From UBA1424 sp041669225 (lineage in GTDB: Bacteria > Bacillota_I > Bacilli_A > RFN20 > CAG-826), in contig JBAYBO010000042.1 in NCBI GenBank assembly GCA_041669225.1, positions 1-9,123 on the forward strand: 9,123 nucleotides of DNA. Reading direction: 5' to 3'. Numbering within the stretch: the stretch's first letter is position 1; every line of letters starts with the position of its first letter. This document shows, in pieces, positions 1-5,992 of this stretch. The notes under the pieces are model-generated. The model saw only the letters and a program-made list of their open reading frames with translations, was not told the origin of the DNA and made no database searches. The position numbers were made by a program, and so were the translations under genes.

Positions 1-787
1 CATTTTTCCAAAAATCGAGTTTCATGCTCTTGATATTATTTTCGCCAAGAGCTTCATAAGATACGGAAGCAACGCCGCTCGTTGGCACCCAGCCATTATC
101 GTATTTGCTGGCAATCCAAAGTTCTTGTAAATCAGTATTCGTTTTATCTTCGACATCTTCTAAAGTAATCGAACTTGGAGCCGCTGAAACAACCGGGCAA
201 CTTTTTACAATACTTTCGCCAACATAATTAATTTTATTTTCGGCATCAAATCCGGCACTTGCGCGTATCGAAACAATCCCTGACTCAGTAGCAGTATAAC
301 TTGTTTCTTCGATTATGACATATTCGCCACCGCCAAAACTGATTTCAGTTTGATAAGCAACAGCCGTCCACGATACTAACATGCCATCTCTAGATAAATT
401 GGATAAGGAGATAGCTGACGTCGAATAGGCATAAGGAAGGCTTGGTTCACTATCACTATAATTAGTGCCGTCACCAATCGCTTTTACAACGATTGAATAA
501 CTGCCAATATCATCAACAAAAGCATAATCAGTCGCACCTACGTATTCGCCATCATTAACTTTTAGTTGATAACTGACGGCATTTTCAACATTATTCCAAA
601 TTAAGCCATCGTTATCCTCATTAAGAGTGAGAACAGGGGCTATTAACTGAACGGGTTCTGGTGTTGATTCGCTCGGTGTGCCTGAGCTAACGTCAGGTGA
701 TGATGAAGTGTCAGGACCGTTATTACATGATGGAAGCAGTAGACCTAAAAGGATGATTGGTAGGAGAACGAGTTTTTTTCTTTCCAT
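1..787 (-). CDS. Secreted lipoprotein with fibronectin type III-like repeats, partial (C-terminus beyond left edge)
   Basis: Reading from 787 leftwards, the frame is open to the window edge (262 codons). The N-terminus MERKKLVLLPIILLGLLLPSC is a type II signal peptide: basic n-region, leucine-rich core and lipobox LPSC with the acylated Cys at residue 21. A Ser/Thr/Pro-rich linker (about 22-48) follows, as is usual for surface lipoproteins tethered to the membrane. Residues about 50-122 look like one Fn3/Ig-like repeat (LIWNNVENAVSYQLKVNDG, then GSYSIVVKAIGDG). Residues about 123-195 look like a second (MLVSWTAV...). The last visible stretch, with EDVEDKTNTDLQELWIASKYDNGWVP, may begin a further surface or carbohydrate-binding domain, but it is cut. 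The start is supported by AAAGGA (795-800) seven bases before the ATG. The ligand and role are unknown. The cre-like operator upstream hints at carbon-source control, which is inference. Confidence 0.85.
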   Translation of the reverse strand, partial: MERKKLVLLPIILLGLLLPSCNNGPDTSSSPDVSSGTPSESTPEPVQLIAPVLTLNEDNDGLIWNNVENAVSYQLKVNDGEYVGATDYAFVDDIGSYSIVVKAIGDGTNYSDSEPSLPYAYSTSAISLSNLSRDGMLVSWTAVAYQTEISFGGGEYVIIEETSYTATESGIVSIRASAGFDAENKINYVGESIVKSCPVVSAAPSSITLEDVEDKTNTDLQELWIASKYDNGWVPTSGVASVSYEALGENNIKSMKLDFWKN

Positions 788-846
788 TGCTTTTTCCTTT
801 CTGTGAATCGCTTTAGAAGAAGTTAGTAATTAGTTTTTTAGTTAAT

Positions 847-897
847 CGCACACGCTGGTGAAACACAATCCGGCCTCACACTCAAAAGCGCGATGCG
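847..897 (-). other. Hairpin in the lipoprotein 5' leader
   Basis: Bases 847-855 (CGCACACGC) pair with 888-897 (GCGCGATGCG) as 4 + 5 base pairs with one bulged base and one G-U. Inside, GTGA (858-861) pairs with TCAC (876-879). The stem is more GC-rich than its surroundings and lies inside the predicted transcript leader. It matches no riboswitch class that I recognise, and no poly-U follows, so it is not an intrinsic terminator. Confidence 0.3.
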
Positions 898-898
898 T

Positions 899-912
899 AG
901 AAAGCGTTTACA
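899..912 (-). promoter_or_regulatory. cre-like operator (CcpA/LacI family), TGTAAACGCTTTCT
   Basis: The minus-strand sequence TGTAAACGCTTTCT matches the Bacillus cre consensus TGWAANCGNTNWCA at every position but the last, and it contains the CG centre typical of LacI-family operators. It would lie about 5-18 bases downstream of the predicted transcription start, a common position for repression by road-block or by occluding the start. The regulator could be CcpA or a dedicated sugar repressor of the LacI family; the sequence cannot tell which. Confidence 0.5.
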
Positions 913-923
913 AATCTGCCTTC

Positions 924-952
924 ATTTTTGCCTCAAAAGGCTTTCAAGTCAA
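924..952 (-). promoter_or_regulatory. Candidate promoter of the lipoprotein gene
   Basis: On the minus strand a -35 element TTGACT (947-952, 5 of 6 matches) lies 17 bases before AAAAAT (924-929, 4 of 6). Transcription would start near 917 and give a leader of about 130 bases. The -10 is weak, which would suit an activated or tightly controlled promoter. The spacer contains GCCT/AGGC symmetry. This is a consensus match by eye only. Confidence 0.4.
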
Positions 953-967
953 CGCTGCAAGGCAATT

Positions 968-1017
968 TTTACGTAAACAAAATAGCTATTTTTGTAAACA
1001 TATAGCGAAGTTTACAA
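968..1017. repeat. Cluster of TGTAAAC half-sites and palindromes
   Basis: This stretch holds TTTACGTAAA (968-977, perfect palindrome), AAAATAGCTATTTT (979-992, perfect 14-bp palindrome) and TTGTAAAC (992-999) facing GTTTACAA (1010-1017) across 10 bases. GTAAACA occurs twice in direct orientation (973-979 and 994-1000), 21 bases apart or about two helical turns. The half-site is the same as in the cre-like site at 899-912. Together they look like a multi-site operator array upstream of the lipoprotein promoter. The 8-bp inverted repeat could instead form a weak hairpin. Confidence 0.4.
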
Positions 1018-1085
1018 GAATTTTTGTGACATAACTATAAAATTGTTAAAACATCAACATTCAAAAGAGGCACAGAATATAATAA

Positions 1086-1841
1086 TCAAGTAATACTTGA
1101 AGTAATTAGATAAACGATTTTGAGAATATGTTTTGTCTCTTTTGACGTCGGGCCTTGTTCACTGTTTTCTTCATAAGAGAAGCCTGGTGAGACATATCTC
1201 ACCTTACGAACGTCTTTTTTTGTAAAATACGCATACCACAGTGCTGCTAATAGATATCGTCCCTTTTCGTTGGCATGAAAACCGTCTCGATTAAAAATAT
1301 CACCATATTCCTTACGTGCGAGCATAAAGGCATCCGCGCTTGGTATAATTCTTTGAATATTAAGGTCTCGGGCGAACTTACCATATGACTCATTAATTCT
1401 TTGAAACATTAAATCTTGATCAAAACGATACTTTTTGAATTGCTCATCACGATAATAAGAGGCGTAAGACCATGTTTTGTGAATGACAAACTCAGCGCTC
1501 GTAAAATCTTTGACAAAGTTAAACAATTCTATACCGGGGACAAAACTTTCATAAACACCGCTGTTACCACTATTTTGCTGAAAGGTGATATAATCCCATT
1601 TTTCATCATTTATCGCTTCTCTAAGCGACACGCCATACTTATGCATAACACCATTTTTGAAATACTCATAAGGAGCGAGGTTACTCTTAAAGAAAACGAG
1701 ATGCTGCTCTAATGAGCAACCGCCGAAATGAAGATTACCAACAATAATTTCTTGTTCGCCACATAGTGAAAACTGATGCAGATAAGTTGTAGCATCGACG
1801 GAAAAACTATTTCCAATCGCTAATATCTTAATTGGTTTCAT
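1086..1841 (-). CDS. DUF4886 family SGNH/GDSL-like hydrolase
   Basis: A 251-residue protein that ends in TGA and has no signal peptide, so it is probably cytoplasmic. It matches the DUF4886 pattern: ILAIGNSFSVDATTYL at 6-21 (block I, with Ser at the GDSL serine position), HFGGCSLEQH at 38-47 (Gly block), WDYITFQQNSG near 82-92 (block III-like), HKTWSY, and RDGFHANEKGRYLLAALWY near 185-203, which supplies the Asp-x-x-His pair of block V. The family is thought to be an esterase or deacetylase acting on carbohydrates, but its substrate is not established. The ATG has no Shine-Dalgarno site. A perfect TATAAT (1849-1854) ends seven bases before it, which suggests a leaderless transcript. No terminator is evident downstream, so transcription may continue towards the lipoprotein region. 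Confidence 0.85.
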   Translation of the reverse strand: MKPIKILAIGNSFSVDATTYLHQFSLCGEQEIIVGNLHFGGCSLEQHLVFFKSNLAPYEYFKNGVMHKYGVSLREAINDEKWDYITFQQNSGNSGVYESFVPGIELFNFVKDFTSAEFVIHKTWSYASYYRDEQFKKYRFDQDLMFQRINESYGKFARDLNIQRIIPSADAFMLARKEYGDIFNRDGFHANEKGRYLLAALWYAYFTKKDVRKVRYVSPGFSYEENSEQGPTSKETKHILKIVYLITSSIT

Positions 1842-1848
1842 CGTTAAA

Positions 1849-1854
1849 ATTATA
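1849..1854 (-). promoter_or_regulatory. Candidate -10 box TATAAT for the DUF4886 gene (leaderless)
   Basis: A perfect TATAAT on the minus strand would place +1 at about 1842, one base before the ATG at 1841. The upstream -35 region is poor (nothing close to TTGACA at 16-18 bases). The lack of a purine-rich SD before the ATG fits a leaderless mRNA. Confidence 0.4.
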
Positions 1855-1879
1855 GCAATTGCCGATGTAAAAGGAACAT

Positions 1880-1910
1880 AAAAAAAATGGAATCCGTTAA
1901 TTGGATTCCA
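1880..1910 (-). terminator. Intrinsic terminator overlapping the stop codon of the small membrane protein gene
   Basis: Bases 1888-1895 and 1903-1910 form a perfect 8-bp stem (TGGAATCC/GGATTCCA) with a 7-base loop, followed on the minus strand by eight T residues (1880-1887). The loop contains the TAA stop (1897-1899), so the last codons lie inside the hairpin. Confidence 0.85.
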
Positions 1911-2277
1911 CTTCGTTTACTTCGACTTCGATTGTTTTGTTTTCGTCAGCATCAGTTTCTTTAATTGCCGACAAGCGAGCCTGCCGTCTTTGCTCTTTTT
2001 CGACGATACGATCCGCTCCTTTAGCGAAAACGGATAAAGTAATAACCGCCACTAACGCGCCGACAAGAAAGAAGATTAAACCCCATGCTCGCCAGTCCAT
2101 ATTAATTTTGGACCATTCGATCACGGCGTTCTGCGCTGTCAAAATCCAGTTGTCATCCGTGCTGACGCGAATATTGTCGCCAATAATATCAAAAATTATC
2201 AAAGCGGTTCCGATAAAAACAAGGATACCAGCGATGACATACCAGACGAATTCTTTTGTTGTAACTTTCATTTTCAT
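1897..2277 (-). CDS. Small two-helix membrane protein of unknown function
   Basis: 126 residues. Two hydrophobic segments are clear: about 10-31 (VWYVIAGILVFIGTALIIFDII) and about 65-85 (AWGLIFFLVGALVAVITLSVF). They are joined by a polar loop of about 33 residues. A charged C-terminal tail (about 86-126) has a basic part with KEQRRQAR followed by a very acidic end (DADENKTIEVEVNEVESN). By the positive-inside rule, with K at the N-terminus and the basic KGADR/RRQAR stretch after helix 2, both ends are probably cytoplasmic. I do not recognise the family. The ATG at 2277 follows AGG about 7 bases upstream; an in-frame ATG two codons later (2271) is an alternative. The gene has its own promoter-like site and a strong terminator, so it may be a separate transcription unit. 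Confidence 0.75.
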   Translation of the reverse strand: MKMKVTTKEFVWYVIAGILVFIGTALIIFDIIGDNIRVSTDDNWILTAQNAVIEWSKINMDWRAWGLIFFLVGALVAVITLSVFAKGADRIVEKEQRRQARLSAIKETDADENKTIEVEVNEVESN

Positions 2278-2291
2278 AATTTTGCCTACCT

Positions 2292-2321
2292 ATTCTACCA
2301 TGTTAGAAAATCTTTTCTCAA
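2292..2321 (-). promoter_or_regulatory. Candidate promoter of the small membrane protein gene
   Basis: Minus-strand TTGAGA (2316-2321) and TAGAAT (2292-2297) are separated by 18 bases, with TG one base before the -10 (extended -10). The predicted start near 2285 falls in the SD region and gives a leader of only about 8 bases, which weakens the call. Read-through from the upstream operon is the alternative, since only a weak AT hairpin separates them. Confidence 0.35.
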
Positions 2322-2337
2322 CAACAATTAATTAAGA

Positions 2338-3186
2338 TTAAGCCTTTGCTGCCGGTTTCTCGGCAGATATTTTCGATTCTTGAAGTAATTCCTTGATGAC
2401 GGGATTATACAAATCGCGCCACTTAAACTCAGTTTCTTTAACAAAAGCGGCAATTGCTTCTTTTGCTTCTTTAAAGACATCAACATAGTTCTTGCCGATG
2501 GGAAGATCGCGTTTACCGGAAATGTTTTCGATTACGGCAAATACTTTATCAACGAGTTCCATATATTCCAAATCAGTGGCTACTGAATTTTGGCGAGTGA
2601 AATTAAGCAGGTTGGTAACTTTGCTAATGTCGTTTTGAATGAAATTAGATTGCGGAGTGAGTTCGCCTTTAGCTTCATTCCGTGCTTTGTTATATTCAAA
2701 ATATAATACTTCCAAATCATTAATCATTGTCATATAGACTAAACCACGATAGAAGCGTTCGTCGGCTTTAATTAAATCCTCGAGACGCTTGTCAAACTGA
2801 TTGTTTTTCTTGGCAAAATCAACGTGTACGTTCGTGATACGCCTAATTTCTTCATGAAGAATTAGCGTTTGTTCATAAATAGTGAGGTGCTGCGCGTGAT
2901 CGACACGAAGACCATCTGGGGCAATTCGTAGAATTGTCGAATCATCACCATATAAGGTTTCATAAAAATCTTTAATGCGAGTCGTGAGTTTTTCCCCATT
3001 TTCACCCGCTTTGTCTAAAAAGATTCTTAAAGGCGTATTTTGTTCGATTTCGACTAGAATTCCCTTTTTCTTGAAATTAAAAAAATCAAGGTTGTATTCC
3101 TTCTTCTTGATTGTGTACTCCAAGGTGTCACGAATTATCGTGTTATAGTGGAGTAAGGTGACGATCGCTTTTTGAATGTTTTCCAT
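2338..3186 (-). CDS. Unrecognised 282-residue soluble protein coupled to a HAD phosphatase
   Basis: I do not recognise this protein. It has no signal peptide and no membrane helix, and the composition is highly charged and apparently mostly helical. Long amphipathic stretches occur around residues 100-180 (TIYEQTLILHEEIRRITNVH and DKRLEDLIKADERFYRGLVY) and 195-250. It begins MENIQKAIVTLLHYN and ends in a low-complexity Lys/Ala tail (SAEKPAAKA). No nucleotide-binding loop or metal-ligand motif stands out. The ATG lies three bases after the HAD stop codon, and its SD AGAGGA (3194-3199) is inside the last HAD codons, seven bases before the start, so translation is coupled. The partner suggests a shared cytoplasmic role, but function cannot be inferred further. 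Confidence 0.75.
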   Translation of the reverse strand: MENIQKAIVTLLHYNTIIRDTLEYTIKKKEYNLDFFNFKKKGILVEIEQNTPLRIFLDKAGENGEKLTTRIKDFYETLYGDDSTILRIAPDGLRVDHAQHLTIYEQTLILHEEIRRITNVHVDFAKKNNQFDKRLEDLIKADERFYRGLVYMTMINDLEVLYFEYNKARNEAKGELTPQSNFIQNDISKVTNLLNFTRQNSVATDLEYMELVDKVFAVIENISGKRDLPIGKNYVDVFKEAKEAIAAFVKETEFKWRDLYNPVIKELLQESKISAEKPAAKA

Positions 3187-3189
3187 GTG

Positions 3190-4023
3190 TTATTCCTCTT
3201 TCACAAATTGTTCTACGTCACTGAAGTGACGGATGCAGTGCTTTGCATATTTTTGCACCGACTTAGGCGCGTGCTTCATGCAGAAACTGTGTTCAAAGGT
3301 CGTAAACATTGAGATATCATTACCCGAATCGCCGACCACCACCACATCTTCGTGGCTTCTTTTTAGATAATCTAAGTAAAATTTTATTCCTTCGGCTTTA
3401 CTGCAGCCGCGAGGGGTGATTTCGATAAACATTCCAATCCAGCTAGCTTCGATTTCAGGATATTTTTCGCGTAGCTTCTTATTGACTTCTTTGGCTCTTT
3501 TCTGCGCTTTCTTACAAAGGCCAAAGTAGATCATCAATTTGTAGACTTGCCCTTTTTCTAATTCTTCATAAAATATTTCGTCGCTGTAGATATAGGGTTC
3601 ACGATATGCTCCCTGCGTAAGATAGTATAAACGGTTAACGATGTTTTTAATTTTGCTCTTGTGACGGTCATGTGTCACGAGATTTTGATTTTTGCTCATC
3701 AACAAATAACCATGAGGGTCATAGTCACGATTAATTTCTTCAATAATCTGTTGCATACGGAGTTTAGGAAGAAATAGCTCGCGAATGATTTGGCCATCAC
3801 AAGATATATAAGCGGAATTGCAACTAATAACATCAACGGGACGGTCGATTTTTTCGACGACTTTGTTTGAGAAGAAATAGTTACGGCCGGAAACGATAAT
3901 GACTTTACCGCCTTCATCGATGTAATTACGAATAAAATTCATGTTGCGATTAGAAATCATCGCGACACGACGTTTAGGATAAAAGAGGGTACCGTCTAAA
4001 TCGGTGGCAATAATCTTTTTCAT
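3190..4023 (-). CDS. Cof-type HAD-superfamily hydrolase (class IIB)
   Basis: 277 residues, typical for Cof-like HAD phosphatases acting on sugar phosphates or other small phosphorylated metabolites in the cytoplasm. Motif I is DLDGTL at 8-13 (Asp8 nucleophile, Asp10 general acid). Motif II is the Ser in VSGRN (about 45). The class IIB cap lies between about 80 and 190. Motif III is Lys209 in RGCSKAEGIKFYL. Motif IV is GDSGND at 231-236. All catalytic residues are present. I chose the ATG at 4023 (MKKIIATDLDGT) over an in-frame GTG at 4047: neither has an SD, the ATG gives the usual family N-terminus, and a promoter-like -35/-10 pair overlaps the extra codons. That would make the mRNA nearly leaderless. 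The stop is three bases before the next gene. The substrate is not deducible. Confidence 0.9.
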   Translation of the reverse strand: MKKIIATDLDGTLFYPKRRVAMISNRNMNFIRNYIDEGGKVIIVSGRNYFFSNKVVEKIDRPVDVISCNSAYISCDGQIIRELFLPKLRMQQIIEEINRDYDPHGYLLMSKNQNLVTHDRHKSKIKNIVNRLYYLTQGAYREPYIYSDEIFYEELEKGQVYKLMIYFGLCKKAQKRAKEVNKKLREKYPEIEASWIGMFIEITPRGCSKAEGIKFYLDYLKRSHEDVVVVGDSGNDISMFTTFEHSFCMKHAPKSVQKYAKHCIRHFSDVEQFVKEE

Positions 4024-4031
4024 TCGCAAGT

Positions 4032-4060
4032 ATTTTATACTTAACACCCAGATTTAACAA
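4032..4060 (-). promoter_or_regulatory. Candidate promoter of the HAD operon (near-leaderless)
   Basis: Minus-strand TTGTTA (4055-4060), a 17-base spacer and TAAAAT (4032-4037) predict a start near 4025, two bases before the HAD ATG. An overlapping TATAAA (4034-4039) with a 15-base spacer is also present. Confidence 0.45.
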
Positions 4061-4076
4061 GACATAACCCGTTTTT

Positions 4077-4104
4077 CTAAAAGAAAAGAGGCACGAGGCC
4101 TCTT
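4077..4104 (-). terminator. Intrinsic terminator of hpf
   Basis: A perfect 7-bp stem AAGAGGC/GCCTCTT (4086-4092 with 4098-4104) and a 5-base loop are followed on the minus strand by a T-rich tail (TTCTTTT). It lies 20 bases past the hpf stop and just before the HAD promoter, separating the two units. Confidence 0.8.
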
Positions 4105-4120
4105 CTTAGTAACTATCTTT

Positions 4121-4137
4121 TCAACTATTTTAGTTGA
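4121..4137 (-). other. Short hairpin spanning the hpf stop codon
   Basis: TCAACTA (4121-4127) and TAGTTGA (4131-4137) are a perfect 7-bp inverted repeat with a 3-base loop. The TAG stop of hpf (4125-4127) is within the stem. It is AT-rich and has no T tract, so it is not itself a terminator. It might stabilise the mRNA end or be chance. Confidence 0.3.
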
Positions 4138-4676
4138 TTTTCCGCTTGAATAACGCCGATACCGCCATCAACCCGGTGATAGACAATCGAGACGCGGTTA
4201 TCATCGCTATCTAGATAAATGAAGAAATCATGACCGAGAGCATTCATTCTCGTTACGGCTTCATCGATTTCCATCGGTTCGAGGTAAATTGATTTGGTGC
4301 GAACGACCGATTCAGTTTCGTGAATGTCCTTTTCGGCCTCGAAATTTTCAAAAGCGATTGATTTACCGAGTCCAAGACGCGTTTTTGAACGATCCATACG
4401 AGTTTTTAATTTCCGCATTTGCCCCTGTAACTTATCAACGGCTAGGTCAACTGCGGCATAAAAATCTTCATGTTTAACTTCAGCGCGGAAGTCAAGTTGA
4501 GGAGTAAAAATTGTGATTTCGACTTTGGCCCCATCCTTGTAGGTTCTGACGACGGCACGACAAACGACATCTTCGTTGATTAGGAAGTATTTGTCCATAC
4601 GCGAAAGCTTCTTCTCGATCGCCGCGCGGATACCTCCGGTAATCTCGACGTTTTTGCCAATGATTTGATACTTCAT
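4125..4676 (-). CDS. hpf: Long-form ribosome hibernation promoting factor
   Basis: 183 residues, the usual length for the long HPF of Firmicutes. The N-terminal domain (about 1-100, MKYQIIGKNVEITGGIRAAIEKKL through KLQGQMRKLKTRM) has the beta-alpha-beta-beta-beta-alpha HPF/YfiA pattern that binds in the decoding centre of the 30S subunit. After a linker, the C-terminal dimerisation domain (about 125-183) shows KSIYLEPMEIDEAVTRMNALGHDFFIYLD and VSIVYHRVDGGIGVIQ, close to the family signature. It dimerises to join 70S ribosomes into inactive 100S particles in stationary phase or stress. Two tandem ATG codons occur. AGGAGG (4683-4688) is only three bases from the first (4679) but six from the second, so I start at 4676. 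It is separated from metK upstream by a terminator. Confidence 0.95.
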   Translation of the reverse strand: MKYQIIGKNVEITGGIRAAIEKKLSRMDKYFLINEDVVCRAVVRTYKDGAKVEITIFTPQLDFRAEVKHEDFYAAVDLAVDKLQGQMRKLKTRMDRSKTRLGLGKSIAFENFEAEKDIHETESVVRTKSIYLEPMEIDEAVTRMNALGHDFFIYLDSDDNRVSIVYHRVDGGIGVIQAENQLK

Positions 4677-4682
4677 CATTGT

Positions 4683-4688
4683 CCTCCT
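4683..4688 (-). promoter_or_regulatory. Strong Shine-Dalgarno AGGAGG that decides the hpf start
   Basis: Full-consensus AGGAGG lies three bases before ATG 4679 and six before ATG 4676. The spacing favours the second ATG. No confident promoter could be assigned between the metK terminator and this site, although GATAAT-like sequences occur near 4717-4726. Confidence 0.7.
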
Positions 4689-4727
4689 TAAATTATGTGT
4701 ATGTTTATCGCCTATTTTTATTATCGC

Positions 4728-4772
4728 AAAAAAACGACGTAATAAATAGACAAAAGCATAACTATTTACGTC
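4728..4772 (-). terminator. Intrinsic terminator of metK
   Basis: On the minus strand GACGTAAATAG (4762-4772) pairs with CTATTTATTACGTC (4736-4749) with a 3-base bulge and a 12-base loop. A seven-T tract follows (4728-4734) after one G. It starts five bases beyond the metK stop codon. Confidence 0.7.
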
Positions 4773-4777
4773 TTTTA

Positions 4778-5977
4778 TTAATAAGTACGCTTAATTCTTT
4801 CGGGGTTTTCTTTTTTTATGAGGCTTTTTATTTCTTCGACTTTATCAAGTTGTTCCCAAGGAAGCCGCAAATCGGGACGCCCAAAATGTCCATAGGCCGA
4901 TAATTTTTGATATTTAAAAGTCGGCTTGTTAAGAGAAAATTTTTGAATGATGGCCCCGGGTCGAAAATCAAAGAGTTGACGAATCGTTTTCAAAATGAAG
5001 TCGTCAGTATATTTCGCGGTATGAAAGGTCGAAAGATTAATGCTTAACGGCTCTGATACGCCAATAGCATAACCAAGCTGAATTTCCAGACGGTCGGCAA
5101 CGCCAGCCGCCACTAAGTTCTTTGCGACATAGCGAGCCATGTAAGCACCACTACGATCAACTTTGGTTGCATCTTTACCAGAAAAAGCTCCGCCGCCGTG
5201 TTTTGCCGAGCCGCCATAGGTGTCGACGATAATTTTACGACCAGTCAAACCAGTATCACCCATTGGCCCACCAATTGTGAAACGGCCAGACGGATTAATT
5301 AAATATGCAAAGTCGGTCTTAAGTCCAAATGAAGCAACAACTGGCATCATAATTTCTTCACGGACAAAGCGGAGAAATTCATTCCTGTCATAACCGGGAT
5401 CATGCTGAATCGACATTAACACTGTTTCAACGCGAATATTATTTGGATCGCTATAATCAACCGTCACTTGTGACTTCATATCAGGACGAGCGTAAGGAAA
5501 TTTACCTTCTTTGCGCATTTTACTCGCCACTCGGACAAGTTTCTGAGCAATCGAAATTGGAAGCGGCATGTAGCCTTTTGATTCTTTTGTGGCATAGCCA
5601 AACATGATTCCCTGATCGCCCGCACCAATATCAAGTAGGTTGGGACCATGCTTGATTCCTACGGCGATATCAGGAGACTGCGTTTTGACTCGAACATCAA
5701 TTACGCATGTATCGGCGCCGATTCCTAAGTCGGGGCTCGTATAGCCAATCTCGCGAATGACTTTGCGAGCAATTTTTTCGTAATCAGGTATTTCTTTACA
5801 AGTTATCTCTCCCCCGATAATAACGTATTCCGTCGTCGCAAAACATTCACAGGCGACTCTAGCATTTTCGTCGTGTTCTAAGCAGAAGTCTAAAATGGCA
5901 TCGCTTATACGATCGCATAATTTATCGGGATGTCCCTCGGAGACGGCTTCGCTCGTAAATAAGATTTTTTCGTTCAT
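4778..5977 (-). CDS. metK: S-adenosylmethionine synthase (methionine adenosyltransferase)
   Basis: Makes S-adenosylmethionine from methionine and ATP in the cytoplasm. 399 residues, full length for the family. Signature motifs are intact: FTSEAVSEGHPDK (7-19) with the ATP-binding His16 and the metal ligand Asp18, GAGDQGIMFGYA (118-129), the active-site loop region GIKHGPN before it, INPSGRFTIGGPMGDTGLTGRKI (227-249) and GGGAFSGKDATKVDRS (261-276) with Lys268. The start at 5977 (MNEKILFTSEAVSEGHPDK) is set by AAAGGA (5985-5990) seven bases upstream. An in-frame ATG at 6010 would add 11 residues, but it sits inside the leader terminator hairpin and is not credible. Expression is probably controlled by the SAM-responsive leader directly upstream. 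Confidence 0.97.
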   Translation of the reverse strand: MNEKILFTSEAVSEGHPDKLCDRISDAILDFCLEHDENARVACECFATTEYVIIGGEITCKEIPDYEKIARKVIREIGYTSPDLGIGADTCVIDVRVKTQSPDIAVGIKHGPNLLDIGAGDQGIMFGYATKESKGYMPLPISIAQKLVRVASKMRKEGKFPYARPDMKSQVTVDYSDPNNIRVETVLMSIQHDPGYDRNEFLRFVREEIMMPVVASFGLKTDFAYLINPSGRFTIGGPMGDTGLTGRKIIVDTYGGSAKHGGGAFSGKDATKVDRSGAYMARYVAKNLVAAGVADRLEIQLGYAIGVSEPLSINLSTFHTAKYTDDFILKTIRQLFDFRPGAIIQKFSLNKPTFKYQKLSAYGHFGRPDLRLPWEQLDKVEEIKSLIKKENPERIKRTY

Positions 5978-5984
5978 GATGTGA

Positions 5985-5990
5985 TCCTTT
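5985..5990 (-). promoter_or_regulatory. Shine-Dalgarno AAAGGA that decides the metK start
   Basis: AAAGGA lies seven bases before ATG 5977 and just after the T tract of the leader terminator. The ribosome site is therefore made only when transcription passes the terminator. Confidence 0.75.
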
Positions 5991-5992
5991 CT

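Larger units (their letters stand above)
788..1085. other. Non-coding region between the lipoprotein and the DUF4886 gene
   Basis: No credible gene is seen in these 298 bases on either strand. The stretch carries, from right to left, an inverted repeat of TTGTAAAC, the 14-bp palindrome AAAATAGCTATTTT, the palindrome TTTACGTAAA, a promoter-like pair, a cre-like operator, a hairpin and the lipoprotein SD. It is the only long gene-free stretch in the window. No convincing terminator for the DUF4886 gene is visible in it. Confidence 0.7.

Noticed and set aside
924..952. GCCTCAAAAGGC hairpin as a terminator
   Set aside because: The stem has only four base pairs and no T tract follows on either strand.
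1064..1074. AAAAGAGGCAC shared with the hpf terminator region (4084-4094), perhaps a terminator remnant after the DUF4886 gene
   Set aside because: No complementary arm is present upstream on the minus strand, so no hairpin forms. An 11-base match in 9 kb of biased sequence can be chance.
1416..1712. Plus-strand 98-codon frame opposite the DUF4886 gene
   Set aside because: It is antisense to a gene with clear family motifs, and has no SD or recognisable domain.
1901..2335. Plus-strand 144-codon frame opposite the small membrane protein and its leader
   Set aside because: It covers a minus-strand gene that has an SD, clear membrane helices and a terminator. The plus frame has no SD, and its product looks like an antisense reading (Ser/Thr/Ile-rich, no domain).
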